Shown in pieces: positions 51,630-61,387 of a stretch of DNA of 64,000 nt. The first letter of the stretch is position 1. Each line of letters starts with the position of its first letter. The position numbers and the translations under genes were made by a program. The DNA comes from Hydrogenovibrio kuenenii DSM 12350 (GTDB taxonomy: Bacteria; Pseudomonadota; Gammaproteobacteria; Thiomicrospirales; Thiomicrospiraceae): positions 496,001 through 560,000 of the forward strand of contig NZ_JAGP01000001.1 of the NCBI RefSeq assembly GCF_000526715.1, read 5' to 3'. The notes under the pieces are model-generated. The model was not told the DNA's origin, did not search any database, and was given only the letters and a program-made list of their open reading frames with translations.

Positions 51630-52970
51630 TTGTACATCGGAGTTGATTTAGGTGTTAGCTTCATTAAATTTGCTTTATTTGATGAAGACACAATTTTAAG
51701 TGTAAAGCGAGTTCCAGCACCAACTTCTAAGCATCAAGTAGGTTATTTGCATGAAACGGATGCAGAGCTTTTTTTTGAATTAGTTAAGTCAAATTTAGAT
51801 GATTTTGCAAGCCGTTATGAATCCATAAAAGGAATTCTGTTTTCTACTCAAATGCATGGGGTTGTTTTGTTTAATAAGCAGAACCGTATAGCTTCAAGTT
51901 ATATAAGTTGGAAAGATCGACGAAGTGAACATTTTTATGTTGGTGGTGGCAGTGCGTTAGAGCATTTGTCTAAAATAATCCCCTTAACTTCACTAAAGAA
52001 AACGGGAATGCCTCTTCGTTCGGGTTTGCCCTCAGTTAATTTGTTTGTAATAAATCGACAGGACAGTGAACTGGCCAAAAATAAGACTTTTGGAACCATT
52101 GCTGATTATGTTGTATGCAAATTGACTGAATCAGATATGGCAACAAGTTTAAGTAATGCGGCTGGGACAGGCTTATTTAACCTTGAAATAAATGATTGGA
52201 ATTATGAATTAATAGAATTGCTTGGCCTTGAATTTGACTTGCCAGACGTAATGTATGGGCTGAATCAGCCTATTGGTCAGTATAAGGGGGTTGATGTTTT
52301 TTCTCCGATAGGGGATCAACAAGCTGCCCTTTATGGATTAGAGCAAAACCTGGATAGAAAAGCTGTTAGCAATATAGCGACAGGAAGTCAGGCTACAGTA
52401 GTGAGTTCCAAATTAATCATGAGTAGTGGTTTTCAGACCCGACCATTTATTGATGACTCATATCTATTTACAATCCCATTTATACCCGCAGGAAGAGTGC
52501 TAAACTCTCTAGTTGTGTTTTTTCAGAGTATTTCAAATGAGCTTTTCCAAGAAAATTTTTCATATGATCAAATTTGGAATTATTTTTCAAAATATATCAA
52601 TTCCATTGAAGAAAACTCAAGCTTAGATTCTGAAAAGGAATTTTTGAAAGTAGATACAGACTTGATAGGCAGTTTCAGCTCTGATGGGGGTAGCATCAAA
52701 AATATTACAGAGAATAATTTTCATTTGAACGCTCTGGTGAAAGCCTTTTTATTTGATATCGTTGAAAATCACATCAAAGCGATTGAACAGCTAAAAGAAA
52801 CTGGTGTCATAGAATCAATTTTACTGTCAGGTGGAATACCTTCAAAGCTGAATTTAATAGTTCGCATGTTTCAATTAAATCAGGATTTGCCAGTTTATTT
52901 ACCAGAAGTCAAAGAGGATGCGTTAAACGGGTTAAGGTTGCTGGTAAAAAATAAAGTAAGAAGTTGGTAA
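51630..52970 (+). CDS. FGGY family carbohydrate kinase (possibly sedoheptulokinase-like)
   Basis: The protein has 446 residues, starting at TTG 51630 behind GGTGAGT. The actin-like ATPase fold shows YIGVDLGVSFIKFALFD at the start, STQMHGVV, SYISWKDRR and the C-terminal ILLSGGIPSK. It fits the FGGY superfamily. Pairing with a cyclase suggests it supplies a phosphorylated seven-carbon ketose, as sedoheptulokinase does. This is inference, since xylulose or ribulose kinase cannot be excluded. It lies 5 bases after the cyclase gene. Confidence 0.8.
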   Translation: MYIGVDLGVSFIKFALFDEDTILSVKRVPAPTSKHQVGYLHETDAELFFELVKSNLDDFASRYESIKGILFSTQMHGVVLFNKQNRIASSYISWKDRRSEHFYVGGGSALEHLSKIIPLTSLKKTGMPLRSGLPSVNLFVINRQDSELAKNKTFGTIADYVVCKLTESDMATSLSNAAGTGLFNLEINDWNYELIELLGLEFDLPDVMYGLNQPIGQYKGVDVFSPIGDQQAALYGLEQNLDRKAVSNIATGSQATVVSSKLIMSSGFQTRPFIDDSYLFTIPFIPAGRVLNSLVVFFQSISNELFQENFSYDQIWNYFSKYINSIEENSSLDSEKEFLKVDTDLIGSFSSDGGSIKNITENNFHLNALVKAFLFDIVENHIKAIEQLKETGVIESILLSGGIPSKLNLIVRMFQLNQDLPVYLPEVKEDALNGLRLLVKNKVRSW

Positions 52971-53016
52971 ATTAAATTTTTAGATTATTCAGTGTTATTG
53001 CTGTGAGGATTACTAA

Positions 53017-54795
53017 ATGCGATTAAGCGATTATGTAGCGGATTTTTTTGTAAAGAAGGGGTGTGAGCATGTATTCATGGTTACCGGTGGTGGAGCCATG
53101 CATTTGAATGATTCACTTGGGAAATCCGATTTGACGTGTGTTTTTAATCACCATGAACAAGCATGTGCAATTGCTGCTGAAGGATATTATAGAGTTTCTA
53201 ATAAAGTTCCATTAGTAAATGTTACTTCTGGGCCTGGTGGAACAAATGCTATTACGGGTGTTTATGGGGCATGGGTTGACTCAGCTTCAATGATTGTCAT
53301 CTCTGGTCAGGTGAAACGTGAAACAATGGTGGGATATTATCCTGATTTGAATTTAAGACAACTTGGTGACCAAGAGTTAGATATTATTCCGCTTGTTGAT
53401 AGCATAACGAAGTATGCCGTTACCGTATGGGATAAAAATCAAATTAGATATGTTTTAGAAAAAGCTTGGTTTGAGGTAACAAATGGAAGGCCTGGACCAG
53501 TTTGGATAGATATTCCTCTCGATATTCAAGGTGCTCAAATCGACCCTGAAACCTTAGTGGGATTTGAGGTTGTGCAGCATAAAAATGCTCAAACTAAACA
53601 GAGATTAGTAACACAGGCAAAAGAAGTTTTTTCAAAAATTAAAAACTCAAAAAGACCATTATTATATTTGGGTACAGGTGTACATATCTCAGGGCAAAAA
53701 GAAAATGTTTTGAACTTCAGTCGCAAACACAATATACCTGTTGTTACCGCATGGAATAATAATGATTTAGTACCGGATTCTCACCCTTGCTATGTCGGAA
53801 GGCCGGGTACTGTAGGTGATAGAGCAGGAAATTTCGCAGTACAGGCAAGTGACTGCTTAGTTGTTCTAGGGTCTAGATTAAATATTCGGCAAATTAGTTA
53901 TAACTGGGAAAATTTTGCTCCGAATGCACATGTTATTATGGTCGATATAGATTCAAATGAACTATTTAAGCCTACATTAAATGTAGATTTCCCGATTAAT
54001 GCAGATTTGAAAAATTTTATGGCATGTTTACCCGGTGGAGAACAGCCCATAGGTAATGAAGAGTGGTTGAATTGGTGTATTGAAAGAAGGGATAAATACA
54101 AAATGGCAAATGAAGAGCACTTGCCAGAAAAATCGAATGCAGTTAACCCATATCGCTTCATGCATGAGTTATCAAAATATCTTTCTGAAGATCAAATAAC
54201 AATAACAGGTGATGGAACTGCTTGTGTTGCAAGTTTCCAAGCTATGCAGGTGAAAGAGAATCAAAGATTGTTCACCAATTCAGGATGCGCATCAATGGGG
54301 TACGATGTGCCTGCATCAATTGGAGCATACTATGCTTCAAACCGCACGGTAAATTGCCTTGCAGGTGATGGGAGTATTATGATGAACATCCAAGAGTTGG
54401 CGACTATAGCTGGAAACAAAATACCAATAAAGATCTTTGTTTTAAATAACAATGGATACCATTCAATTAGGCAGACACAAAATAATTATTTTCCCTCTGG
54501 GAAAATGGGATTTCAGCCAGATAATGGCGTTAAACTACCGGACTTTGAGAAAATTGCGTATGGTTATTCTTTACCCTATTTTGCAGTCAAAGAGCTGGGA
54601 GCTGTTGAGCAGGTTTACAAAGAAATTCAAAGGTGTGAAGGCCCTGTGCTATGTGAGGTCTTTCTCGATGTTGAACAAGAGTTTATGCCGAAGCTTTCTT
54701 CGAGAAAACTAGAGGATGGAACAATGGTGTCTGCTACATTAGAGGATATGTATCCATTTTTGCCGGAAGATGAAATGCTAAAGAATAGAGTCTAA
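53017..54795 (+). CDS. Thiamine diphosphate-dependent carboligase (YerE / acetolactate-synthase-like)
   Basis: The protein has 592 residues. The catalytic Glu is in FNHHEQACAIAAEGY near residue 48. The ThDP site is GDGSIMMNIQELATI, with metal-binding GDGS and NN in LNNNGYHS. SGPGGTNAITGVYGAW and GRPGPVWIDIP are also conserved. In Yersinia O:VI, YerE adds an acetyl unit from pyruvate to C4 of CDP-4-keto-3,6-dideoxyglucose; the position after the rfb/ddh set fits that. An IolD-like or other ThDP lyase is an alternative. AGGATT precedes ATG 53017. Confidence 0.82.
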   Translation: MRLSDYVADFFVKKGCEHVFMVTGGGAMHLNDSLGKSDLTCVFNHHEQACAIAAEGYYRVSNKVPLVNVTSGPGGTNAITGVYGAWVDSASMIVISGQVKRETMVGYYPDLNLRQLGDQELDIIPLVDSITKYAVTVWDKNQIRYVLEKAWFEVTNGRPGPVWIDIPLDIQGAQIDPETLVGFEVVQHKNAQTKQRLVTQAKEVFSKIKNSKRPLLYLGTGVHISGQKENVLNFSRKHNIPVVTAWNNNDLVPDSHPCYVGRPGTVGDRAGNFAVQASDCLVVLGSRLNIRQISYNWENFAPNAHVIMVDIDSNELFKPTLNVDFPINADLKNFMACLPGGEQPIGNEEWLNWCIERRDKYKMANEEHLPEKSNAVNPYRFMHELSKYLSEDQITITGDGTACVASFQAMQVKENQRLFTNSGCASMGYDVPASIGAYYASNRTVNCLAGDGSIMMNIQELATIAGNKIPIKIFVLNNNGYHSIRQTQNNYFPSGKMGFQPDNGVKLPDFEKIAYGYSLPYFAVKELGAVEQVYKEIQRCEGPVLCEVFLDVEQEFMPKLSSRKLEDGTMVSATLEDMYPFLPEDEMLKNRV

Positions 54796-54802
54796 TAAAA
54801 AA

Positions 54803-55759
54803 ATGTCGAGTTTACTGATAATTGGGGGTACGGGTTTTTTCGGTAAATCCATTTTGGATGGATTTAATAGGGGGTTGCTCGGCAAGTGGAATATACAGAA
54901 AATTATTGTAATGGCCAGAAATCCGGGAAAGCTTAAGAGCGAAGCTCCTGAATTATTGTCAGACAAAGTTGAACTGTTTTCGGCAGATATAGCTAAAGTT
55001 GATTCCCTGCCAGATGCGGACTATGTTATTCATGCTGCGGCGTCGACAGATGCCTCAAAATATCTTTCACAAGGTGAAGAAGAAAGAAAGAATATCATTT
55101 CAGCAGCACTTAATTATTGTAGGTTAGCACCGATTTTCCATAAAAACAGCAAAATAGTTTTTTGCAGCTCAGGTGCAGTTTATGGTCAGCAACCTTCTGG
55201 TGTAGGTTTTTTGGAAGAGAATATGGACTTTGGTGATGCAGAAAACCTGGCAGAAAACAAAAAAGCCTACGCTTACGCGAAGAGGGATTCAGAGAAAGCT
55301 TTTCAATCTTTAGCAGTTGATAACAATATGAATGTAAGTGTAGCTAGGTGTTTTGCTTTTGTGGGCAAATACCTTCCAAGAGATCAACATTTCGCAATCG
55401 GAAATTTTATTGCTGATACTTTGAAAGGCCAGTCTATTCAAGTCAAAGCACCCCACTTAGTATATCGTAGCTATATGTATTCAGATGATTTGGTTGAATG
55501 GCTAATGACATTGTGTGGAAGTGGGAATCAAAACTGTCCAATTTACAATGTTGGTTCTGATATTTCTATAGAATTAAGAGATTTAGCAAACTTACTTGCT
55601 GATATATCAGGAAGAGAACATATCAGTTATGTGAAAACATCTGACTATATAGATAGATATGTCCCATCTGTTGATTTAGCTAAGCATTCTCTTGGTGTTT
55701 CGTTGAGGACTGACCTAAGAACTGCGTTGAGTCAAATTCTAAAAAATGAAATATTATAG
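54803..55759 (+). CDS. NAD-dependent epimerase/dehydratase (possible YerF-like reductase)
   Basis: This 318-residue extended SDR has the motif LIIGGTGFFGKS at the start, HAAASTD, SSGAVYG and YAYAKRDSEK (Tyr-x3-Lys). It lies 7 bases after the ThDP gene. If the ThDP enzyme is YerE-like, this protein would reduce the new side-chain ketone to give a yersiniose-type branched sugar. Other roles such as 4-ketoreduction or epimerisation of a nucleotide sugar are possible. Sequence alone does not settle it. Confidence 0.82.
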   Translation: MSSLLIIGGTGFFGKSILDGFNRGLLGKWNIQKIIVMARNPGKLKSEAPELLSDKVELFSADIAKVDSLPDADYVIHAAASTDASKYLSQGEEERKNIISAALNYCRLAPIFHKNSKIVFCSSGAVYGQQPSGVGFLEENMDFGDAENLAENKKAYAYAKRDSEKAFQSLAVDNNMNVSVARCFAFVGKYLPRDQHFAIGNFIADTLKGQSIQVKAPHLVYRSYMYSDDLVEWLMTLCGSGNQNCPIYNVGSDISIELRDLANLLADISGREHISYVKTSDYIDRYVPSVDLAKHSLGVSLRTDLRTALSQILKNEIL

Positions 55760-55769
55760 GGTGTGACTT

Positions 55770-56894
55770 ATGTTGGATGAGCAAAGCAAAAGCAAGACAT
55801 TTCTCATCACTGGGGGGGCAGGCTTTATTGGTTCTGCAGTTGTTCGACATTTAATTGAGCAGACTTCAAATATAGTTATTAATGTTGATAAACTAACCTA
55901 TGCGGGTAATTTGGCATCACTTGAACCCATAAGCTCAAATGATCGTTATTTTTTTGAAAAAGTAGATATTTGTGATGCTAGTGAGATAAAGCGCATTCTG
56001 TCTGATTATCAGCCGGATATTATTATGCACCTTGCGGCAGAGTCACACGTTGATCGTTCTATTGATGGTCCTGGTGAATTTATACAAACCAATGTGGTTG
56101 GGACATATACCTTGTTGGAGCAGGCGCGTTATTATTTCAATCAACTTTCGGAGCACCGGCAAAAAGCTTTTAGGTTTCATCATGTATCAACAGATGAAGT
56201 ATATGGGGATCTTCCTCATCCTGAAGATGTTGATGGAGAGCTGTTACCACTTTTTACCGAAAGCTCTGCTTATGCACCCAGTTCACCATATAGTGCTAGT
56301 AAAGCTAGTTCAGACCACCTAGTTAGAGCTTGGTTTCGAACTTATGGGTTACCTACATTGGTTACCAATTGTTCAAACAATTATGGACCTTTTCATTTTC
56401 CTGAAAAATTAATTCCGTTGATGATTCTTAATGCTCTTCAGGGAAAAGCATTGCCAGTATATGGTAATGGTAATCAGATTCGAGACTGGCTCTATGTTGA
56501 AGATCATGCTCAAGCGTTGGTTTTAGTGGCTACATCGGGCAAAGTTGGCGAAACTTATAATATTGGCGGCAATAATGAAAAACAAAATATAGAAGTGGTA
56601 AATGCCATTTGTGATATTTTGGAAGAGTTGGCTCCGGAAATTCCGTTTTCGAAAGCCTCTGGGAATAAGGGAGGATACAGGTCTCTTATAACGACAGTAG
56701 CAGATAGACCAGGACACGATATGCGTTATGCAATAGATGCTAGCAAGATTGCTAGAGAGCTAGGGTGGCAACCTAAAGAAACCTTTGAAAGTGGGCTGAA
56801 AAAAACGATATGTTGGTATCTAAATAATCAGTCGTGGTGTAACAAGGTCCTGGGCAGTGGTAATCTAGGGGAACGCCTAGGAAAGAAAGTATGA
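55770..56894 (+). CDS. rfbB: dTDP-glucose 4,6-dehydratase
   Basis: This 374-residue extended SDR has [12 protein letters not shown] near residue 14, [15 protein letters not shown], the catalytic [12 protein letters not shown] (Thr-Asp-Glu) and [15 protein letters not shown] (Tyr-x3-Lys), then [17 protein letters not shown]. All are classic for RmlB/RfbB. It converts dTDP-glucose to dTDP-4-keto-6-deoxyglucose. It overlaps rfbA by 4 bases. No rfbC or rfbD follows, so rhamnose is not the evident product; the WecE-like aminotransferase downstream is. Confidence 0.96.
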   Translation: MLDEQSKSKTFLITGGAGFIGSAVVRHLIEQTSNIVINVDKLTYAGNLASLEPISSNDRYFFEKVDICDASEIKRILSDYQPDIIMHLAAESHVDRSIDGPGEFIQTNVVGTYTLLEQARYYFNQLSEHRQKAFRFHHVSTDEVYGDLPHPEDVDGELLPLFTESSAYAPSSPYSASKASSDHLVRAWFRTYGLPTLVTNCSNNYGPFHFPEKLIPLMILNALQGKALPVYGNGNQIRDWLYVEDHAQALVLVATSGKVGETYNIGGNNEKQNIEVVNAICDILEELAPEIPFSKASGNKGGYRSLITTVADRPGHDMRYAIDASKIARELGWQPKETFESGLKKTICWYLNNQSWCNKVLGSGNLGERLGKKV

Positions 56895-57754
56895 AAGGCA
56901 TTATTTTAGCAGGCGGGTCTGGAACAAGGCTTTATCCTATAACCAGAGGTGTGTCTAAGCAATTACTACCTATTTACGATAAACCAATGATTTATTATCC
57001 ATTGTCGGTGCTAATGTTGGCAGGCATTCAAGATGTCCTGATTATTACAACGCCAGAAGATCATGAGAGTTTTGTTAGAGTGCTGGGAGGTGGTAGTGAT
57101 TTTGGTGTTAATCTGAATTATGCAATTCAACCTAAACCTGAAGGACTGGCTCAAGCTTTTACCATTGGTGAAGAATTTATTGGCAATGATAGTGTTTGTC
57201 TAATTTTGGGTGATAATATTTTTTGGGGGCAAGGATTTACCTCGGTTTTGAAAAAAGCTGTTGCTCGAGATAGTGGGGCGACGGTATTTGGCTATCAAGT
57301 AAATGACCCTGAAAGATTTGGGGTGGTAGCATTTGATAAAGACTATAAAGCAACAAGTATTGAAGAAAAGCCTGAATCACCGAAATCCAATTATGCCGTT
57401 ACGGGATTGTATTTTTATGATAATGATGTGGTAGAAATTGCCAAAGACGTTAAGCCCTCTCCTAGAGGAGAGCTTGAGATTACATCAATTAATCAGAGGT
57501 ATCTTGGAGACGGGAAACTTAATGTAGAACTACTTGGTAGAGGGTTTGCATGGTTGGATACAGGGACGCATGAAAGCTTGTTAGAAGCGGCTCTTTTTGT
57601 TGAGACAATCGAAAAACGACAAGGCTACAAAATTGCATGCCTTGAAGAAATAGCTTGGCGAAATGGATGGCTCACAGAAGAAAAATTGATGCAGACAGCA
57701 AGATCTCTGTCAAAAAACGGATATGGTCGTTATTTAGAAAAGTTAATTTTCTAA
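56891..57754 (+). CDS. rfbA: Glucose-1-phosphate thymidylyltransferase
   Basis: This 287-residue nucleotidyltransferase has [20 protein letters not shown] split at residues 6-25, [24 protein letters not shown] and [10 protein letters not shown], with [10 protein letters not shown]. It makes dTDP-glucose from dTTP and glucose-1-phosphate. Length and motifs are normal. It follows rfbB with a 4-base overlap. A 101-base gap with no gene separates it from the Gfo/Idh gene. Confidence 0.96.
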   Translation: MKGIILAGGSGTRLYPITRGVSKQLLPIYDKPMIYYPLSVLMLAGIQDVLIITTPEDHESFVRVLGGGSDFGVNLNYAIQPKPEGLAQAFTIGEEFIGNDSVCLILGDNIFWGQGFTSVLKKAVARDSGATVFGYQVNDPERFGVVAFDKDYKATSIEEKPESPKSNYAVTGLYFYDNDVVEIAKDVKPSPRGELEITSINQRYLGDGKLNVELLGRGFAWLDTGTHESLLEAALFVETIEKRQGYKIACLEEIAWRNGWLTEEKLMQTARSLSKNGYGRYLEKLIF

Positions 57755-57855
57755 TTTTGTCAATCATAGAGCCTATTGCTATGTATGATAGACATTTAGT
57801 GGGTATGTTTTTGTTTTCTATGTTTTATAGTTTTGTGTATTTCTAAGGTGGATTT

Positions 57856-58992
57856 GTGGGTTTTCAAAAATTGAAGTTGGGGTTTATTGGTGGAGGAATT
57901 AATTCTGCCGTAGGGGAAGTTCACAAGATTGCGGCTCAAATGGATGGGCGTTTTGAGTTGGTTGCGGGGTGTTTTAGCCAAGACTCCAATATAAATAATG
58001 AAACGGCTGAGCAGTGGGGTGTTTGTAAAACCAGAATTTATTCCAATTGGTGTGAGCTGCTTAACAGCGAGTGTGGAAAAATAGATGCAGTTGTTATACT
58101 TACGCCAACTCCTCTCCATAAAGATGCAATAGATACAGCATTGGATATGAATATTCCTGTTATTTGCGAAAAAGCATTGGTAAGCAGCTCACATGAAGCT
58201 AGTCAAATAGTTCAAAAAGTGAATGACACACAAGGCTTTTTGGCGGTTACCTACAATTACACTGGCTACCCAATGATACGGGAATTGAAAGAAATGCTGA
58301 AAAATGGAACCATTGGGAAAATAGAGCAGGTTCATATTGAGATGCCTCAGGAAGGTTTTTTGAGGGTGGGCAAAAATGGTGAGCCGATCACTCACCAAGG
58401 GTGGAGAATGAAAGATGGAAGTATTCCTACATTGTCTCTAGACTTGGGAGTGCATTTACATCATTTAGTAGATTTCTTAACCTCAGAAAAACCTGTAGAA
58501 GTGGTTTCAAGAACGAATCATTATGGAACACACCATCAAGTTGTTGATAACACTGTGTGTATAATCAATTACACAAATAATCTTTTATGCAATATGTGGT
58601 TTAGTAAATCCGCATTAGGATGCAGAAATGGACTGAAAATCAGGATGTTTGGTGATTGTGGATCATTAGAGTGGGTTCAGTTAAACCCCGAAAATTTGAT
58701 TTTAAACGATAACAAAGGTCAGACGGTGATAATTGACAGGTCTTCTGCTCAAGTAAATGTAGCAGATCTGAAGAAATATAACCGATTTAAACCTGGTCAT
58801 CCCTCAGGTTTTATAGAAGCTTTTGCAAACTATTATTATGACGTTGCAGATGCTATAACGAGCTATAGAGGGAAAAGAGACCCAAAGTCAGAATATGTGT
58901 TTGGTGCGGACTTAGCATACGAGGGGCTCAAATTTTTAGAGGCAGTTGAAATCTCGGCAAAGAGTAGAACTTGGTCCAAGGTTGTTTTTTAA
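57856..58992 (+). CDS. Gfo/Idh/MocA family oxidoreductase
   Basis: The protein has 378 residues and starts at GTG 57856 behind AAGGTGG. The N-terminal NAD-binding part has LGFIGGGINSAVG, VVILTPTPLHKDA and ICEKALVSS (the family's EKP-like motif, here EKA). The C-terminal part has TLSLDLGVHLHHLVDFL with the active-site Asp/His set. It likely oxidises or reduces a UDP- or free sugar position for the polysaccharide. The replacement of Pro by Ala in EKP is mild. Its substrate is unknown. Confidence 0.85.
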   Translation: MGFQKLKLGFIGGGINSAVGEVHKIAAQMDGRFELVAGCFSQDSNINNETAEQWGVCKTRIYSNWCELLNSECGKIDAVVILTPTPLHKDAIDTALDMNIPVICEKALVSSSHEASQIVQKVNDTQGFLAVTYNYTGYPMIRELKEMLKNGTIGKIEQVHIEMPQEGFLRVGKNGEPITHQGWRMKDGSIPTLSLDLGVHLHHLVDFLTSEKPVEVVSRTNHYGTHHQVVDNTVCIINYTNNLLCNMWFSKSALGCRNGLKIRMFGDCGSLEWVQLNPENLILNDNKGQTVIIDRSSAQVNVADLKKYNRFKPGHPSGFIEAFANYYYDVADAITSYRGKRDPKSEYVFGADLAYEGLKFLEAVEISAKSRTWSKVVF

Positions 58993-59039
58993 GCTATACA
59001 ACAAAGAGTTGTTGGTTCATGAAGAAAAGGTAAAATGCG

Positions 59040-61376
59040 GTGAAATTCTCAGTAATAATTCCAGTGTATAACGGGGCTGGGCACATTGAAGCTTGTGTTC
59101 AAAGTATTTACTTTCAACAGAGAAAAGACTGTTTTCAAGTAGAGATTCTCGTTGTCGATGACTGTTCCACCGATTCTACTCAAGATGTCTTAAGTGAATT
59201 ACAAAAGAAATACGACATATCTGCTTTTAAGACGGAAAAAAACGGTGGCCCCGGTGCTGCAAGAAATTTAGGACTATCAAAAGCTACTGGTGATTGGGTG
59301 CTTTTCCTAGATTCTGATGACACTATGACAGATAGGGCGTTATCAGATTTATCGGATTTCATTTCGAACTCAGATAGAAAGTTCGATGCGGTTAGTTTTA
59401 ATTGGAAGTTTGATGAAGGTTCTTCTCAAATCCCAGTTAACAGAGGTGGTCGAACAGACTTAAATAGTGTACAAAAAACTAAGCAAGAAAGGATAAAAGA
59501 CTTCCTCTCCTTTGGAATGGATGGTTCGGTTATCTATACCTCGATGCAAAGGGAGTTTCTTGAAAAGAATTTAATTAGGTTTAAGGCGGGGTTGCATGAA
59601 GATGTCGACTTCATCTTCTTGGTTTATTTTTTTGCTGAGAACATAGGGGTGTTAGACATGCCTCTGTATGTTAAAAACAATCGCAAAGATTCCATAATAA
59701 ACTCAATTTCAATAGATCACCTTAAAGGGTATTTTAGAGCGTTCAATGATATTTATTCTTTTTTGAAGTCAAATGATTCCTTAACAAAAATAGAAAAGGA
59801 AAGTGGCTTCAAAGGGCTGATTGGTTTGGTAGCTACTAGAGTTCGCGATATTTGTAACTACGAGCCTGATGATGTTCATGCTTATGATATGTTGCATTTT
59901 TTGTATAAAGAGCACCTTAAAATAATTGAATCTTATTTTGAAGGTGTTGCCAAGCCACATTTAATTACAAAGTATGGCCGAATCTACAAAGCTTTCCTTA
60001 AGTTTTCTAGAAATGAAAGTTTTGATAAGGATGGCGTACAAGAACTCAGACGCTTTATGACTGACATAGCTCCTAAAAGCTGGAGTTGCTATGATTTACA
60101 TAGTTCAATATTTCTTGGTCCGGATGAAGTTAGAGCATGTTGTAAAAGATTTTTTGTAGATAACGAGAAGAAGGGGGATGTGGTTCTTTTAAAGCCACCA
60201 TCGTACTCCTTTTCTGAGTTTACAGCAGAGAATATTTTGAAGCAGAAAAGGGATTTGTACTTTCGGATAAATAAAGATGAAGCACCTGAATGCTCTGGCT
60301 GCCCTTTTTTAGAGTTTAAAGATTGGGGGCATGCGCCGACCTTGGATGTCGAGCACATCTCTTTTGAATATCACTCAGTTTGTAACATGAAATGCTCTTA
60401 TTGCAGTGATACATACTATGGGGGCAAGAAGGTTCAATATGATATTGAGGGCTTGGTAGATGGTTTAATTTCATCGCAAAAAATGGATGCATGCAATTCT
60501 ATCGTTTGGGGTGGCGGAGAGCCAACAGCCGATAAGATGTTCCCTACATTATTAAGCAAGATGGCAAATGCTTTTCCAAAAGTTAGGCAGCGGGTAATTA
60601 CTAATGCGACTCGCCATCTTGAAGTTGTTGCGAATTTAATTGAAAAGGATCAGGTGACGATTACGACAAGTATCGATGCCGGAAGTGAAGCAGTATTTCA
60701 GCAAGTCAGAGATAGTAAGAAGTTTCATTTGGTTTTGCAGAATCTTCAGAAGTACGCCCAAAATAAACCTGAAAATATAACCGTCAAATATATTGTGCTT
60801 GATGAAAATAACAGTTTTGAAGAAATACAATCATTTGTCAGTTTAGTTCATGAGTATGGTCTTGTAGGATGTAACTTTCACATTAGTTATGACTTCAACA
60901 AAGAGAAAGTTGATCAGAAATCAATGTTTGCAGTTGTGGCTTTATATGCACTACTGAAAAAACTAGGGGCTAGGCTGATATTCTTTGATGATTTGCTAAG
61001 ACATAGGTTGGATAATATGTCGAAGGATCAGTATGTCAGTGTACGAGCTTTTTTAAGTGAGTTGGGGCATGGAGATGCCATTGCAGACTACAATGATTTT
61101 CATGAGATAATTATATGGGGGGCGGGTACGCAAACCAAAGAGCTGTTAATGAAGTCATTATTCTTAAAGAATGTTAATGTAGCTTATATAGTTGATGATA
61201 CGCCTTCAAAAATAGGTACTTCTTTCGGTGGATATCCTGTGTATTCATCTAAAAAAATTCTTGAAGATGATTTGCCAGTTTTAATTTCTGCAGTTCAAGG
61301 GTCGCCAAAAATACTCAGCAAGTTCAGCGAAATGCAGTTGGATGAGAAAAGGCTTATCAAAGGTCTGATTCTGTAG
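59040..61376 (+). CDS. Three-domain fusion: GT2 glycosyltransferase - radical SAM - Rossmann domain
   Basis: The protein has 778 residues and starts at GTG 59040 behind AAAAGG. Residues 1-230 are a GT-A glycosyltransferase (VIIPVYNGAG, VVDDCSTDST, FLDSDDTM). About 345-425 is a Cys-rich segment (RACCKRF, ECSGCPF) like an N-terminal SPASM-type module. Residues 436-660 are a radical SAM core with Cys448, Cys452 and Cys455 (CNMKCSYC) and GGGEPT at 491-496. Residues 688-778 form a Rossmann-like domain (IIIWGAGTQTKEL) as in nucleotide-binding ends of LPS enzymes. All three domains lie in one uninterrupted frame. The joint function is unknown; glycan transfer plus a radical modification of the same sugar is an inference. 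Confidence 0.85.
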   Translation: MKFSVIIPVYNGAGHIEACVQSIYFQQRKDCFQVEILVVDDCSTDSTQDVLSELQKKYDISAFKTEKNGGPGAARNLGLSKATGDWVLFLDSDDTMTDRALSDLSDFISNSDRKFDAVSFNWKFDEGSSQIPVNRGGRTDLNSVQKTKQERIKDFLSFGMDGSVIYTSMQREFLEKNLIRFKAGLHEDVDFIFLVYFFAENIGVLDMPLYVKNNRKDSIINSISIDHLKGYFRAFNDIYSFLKSNDSLTKIEKESGFKGLIGLVATRVRDICNYEPDDVHAYDMLHFLYKEHLKIIESYFEGVAKPHLITKYGRIYKAFLKFSRNESFDKDGVQELRRFMTDIAPKSWSCYDLHSSIFLGPDEVRACCKRFFVDNEKKGDVVLLKPPSYSFSEFTAENILKQKRDLYFRINKDEAPECSGCPFLEFKDWGHAPTLDVEHISFEYHSVCNMKCSYCSDTYYGGKKVQYDIEGLVDGLISSQKMDACNSIVWGGGEPTADKMFPTLLSKMANAFPKVRQRVITNATRHLEVVANLIEKDQVTITTSIDAGSEAVFQQVRDSKKFHLVLQNLQKYAQNKPENITVKYIVLDENNSFEEIQSFVSLVHEYGLVGCNFHISYDFNKEKVDQKSMFAVVALYALLKKLGARLIFFDDLLRHRLDNMSKDQYVSVRAFLSELGHGDAIADYNDFHEIIIWGAGTQTKELLMKSLFLKNVNVAYIVDDTPSKIGTSFGGYPVYSSKKILEDDLPVLISAVQGSPKILSKFSEMQLDEKRLIKGLIL

Positions 61377-61387
61377 TCAGTATTGAA

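Noticed and set aside
55770-57754. dTDP-rhamnose pathway
   Set aside because: rfbA and rfbB are present but no rfbC or rfbD. The WecE-like aminotransferase explains them better.
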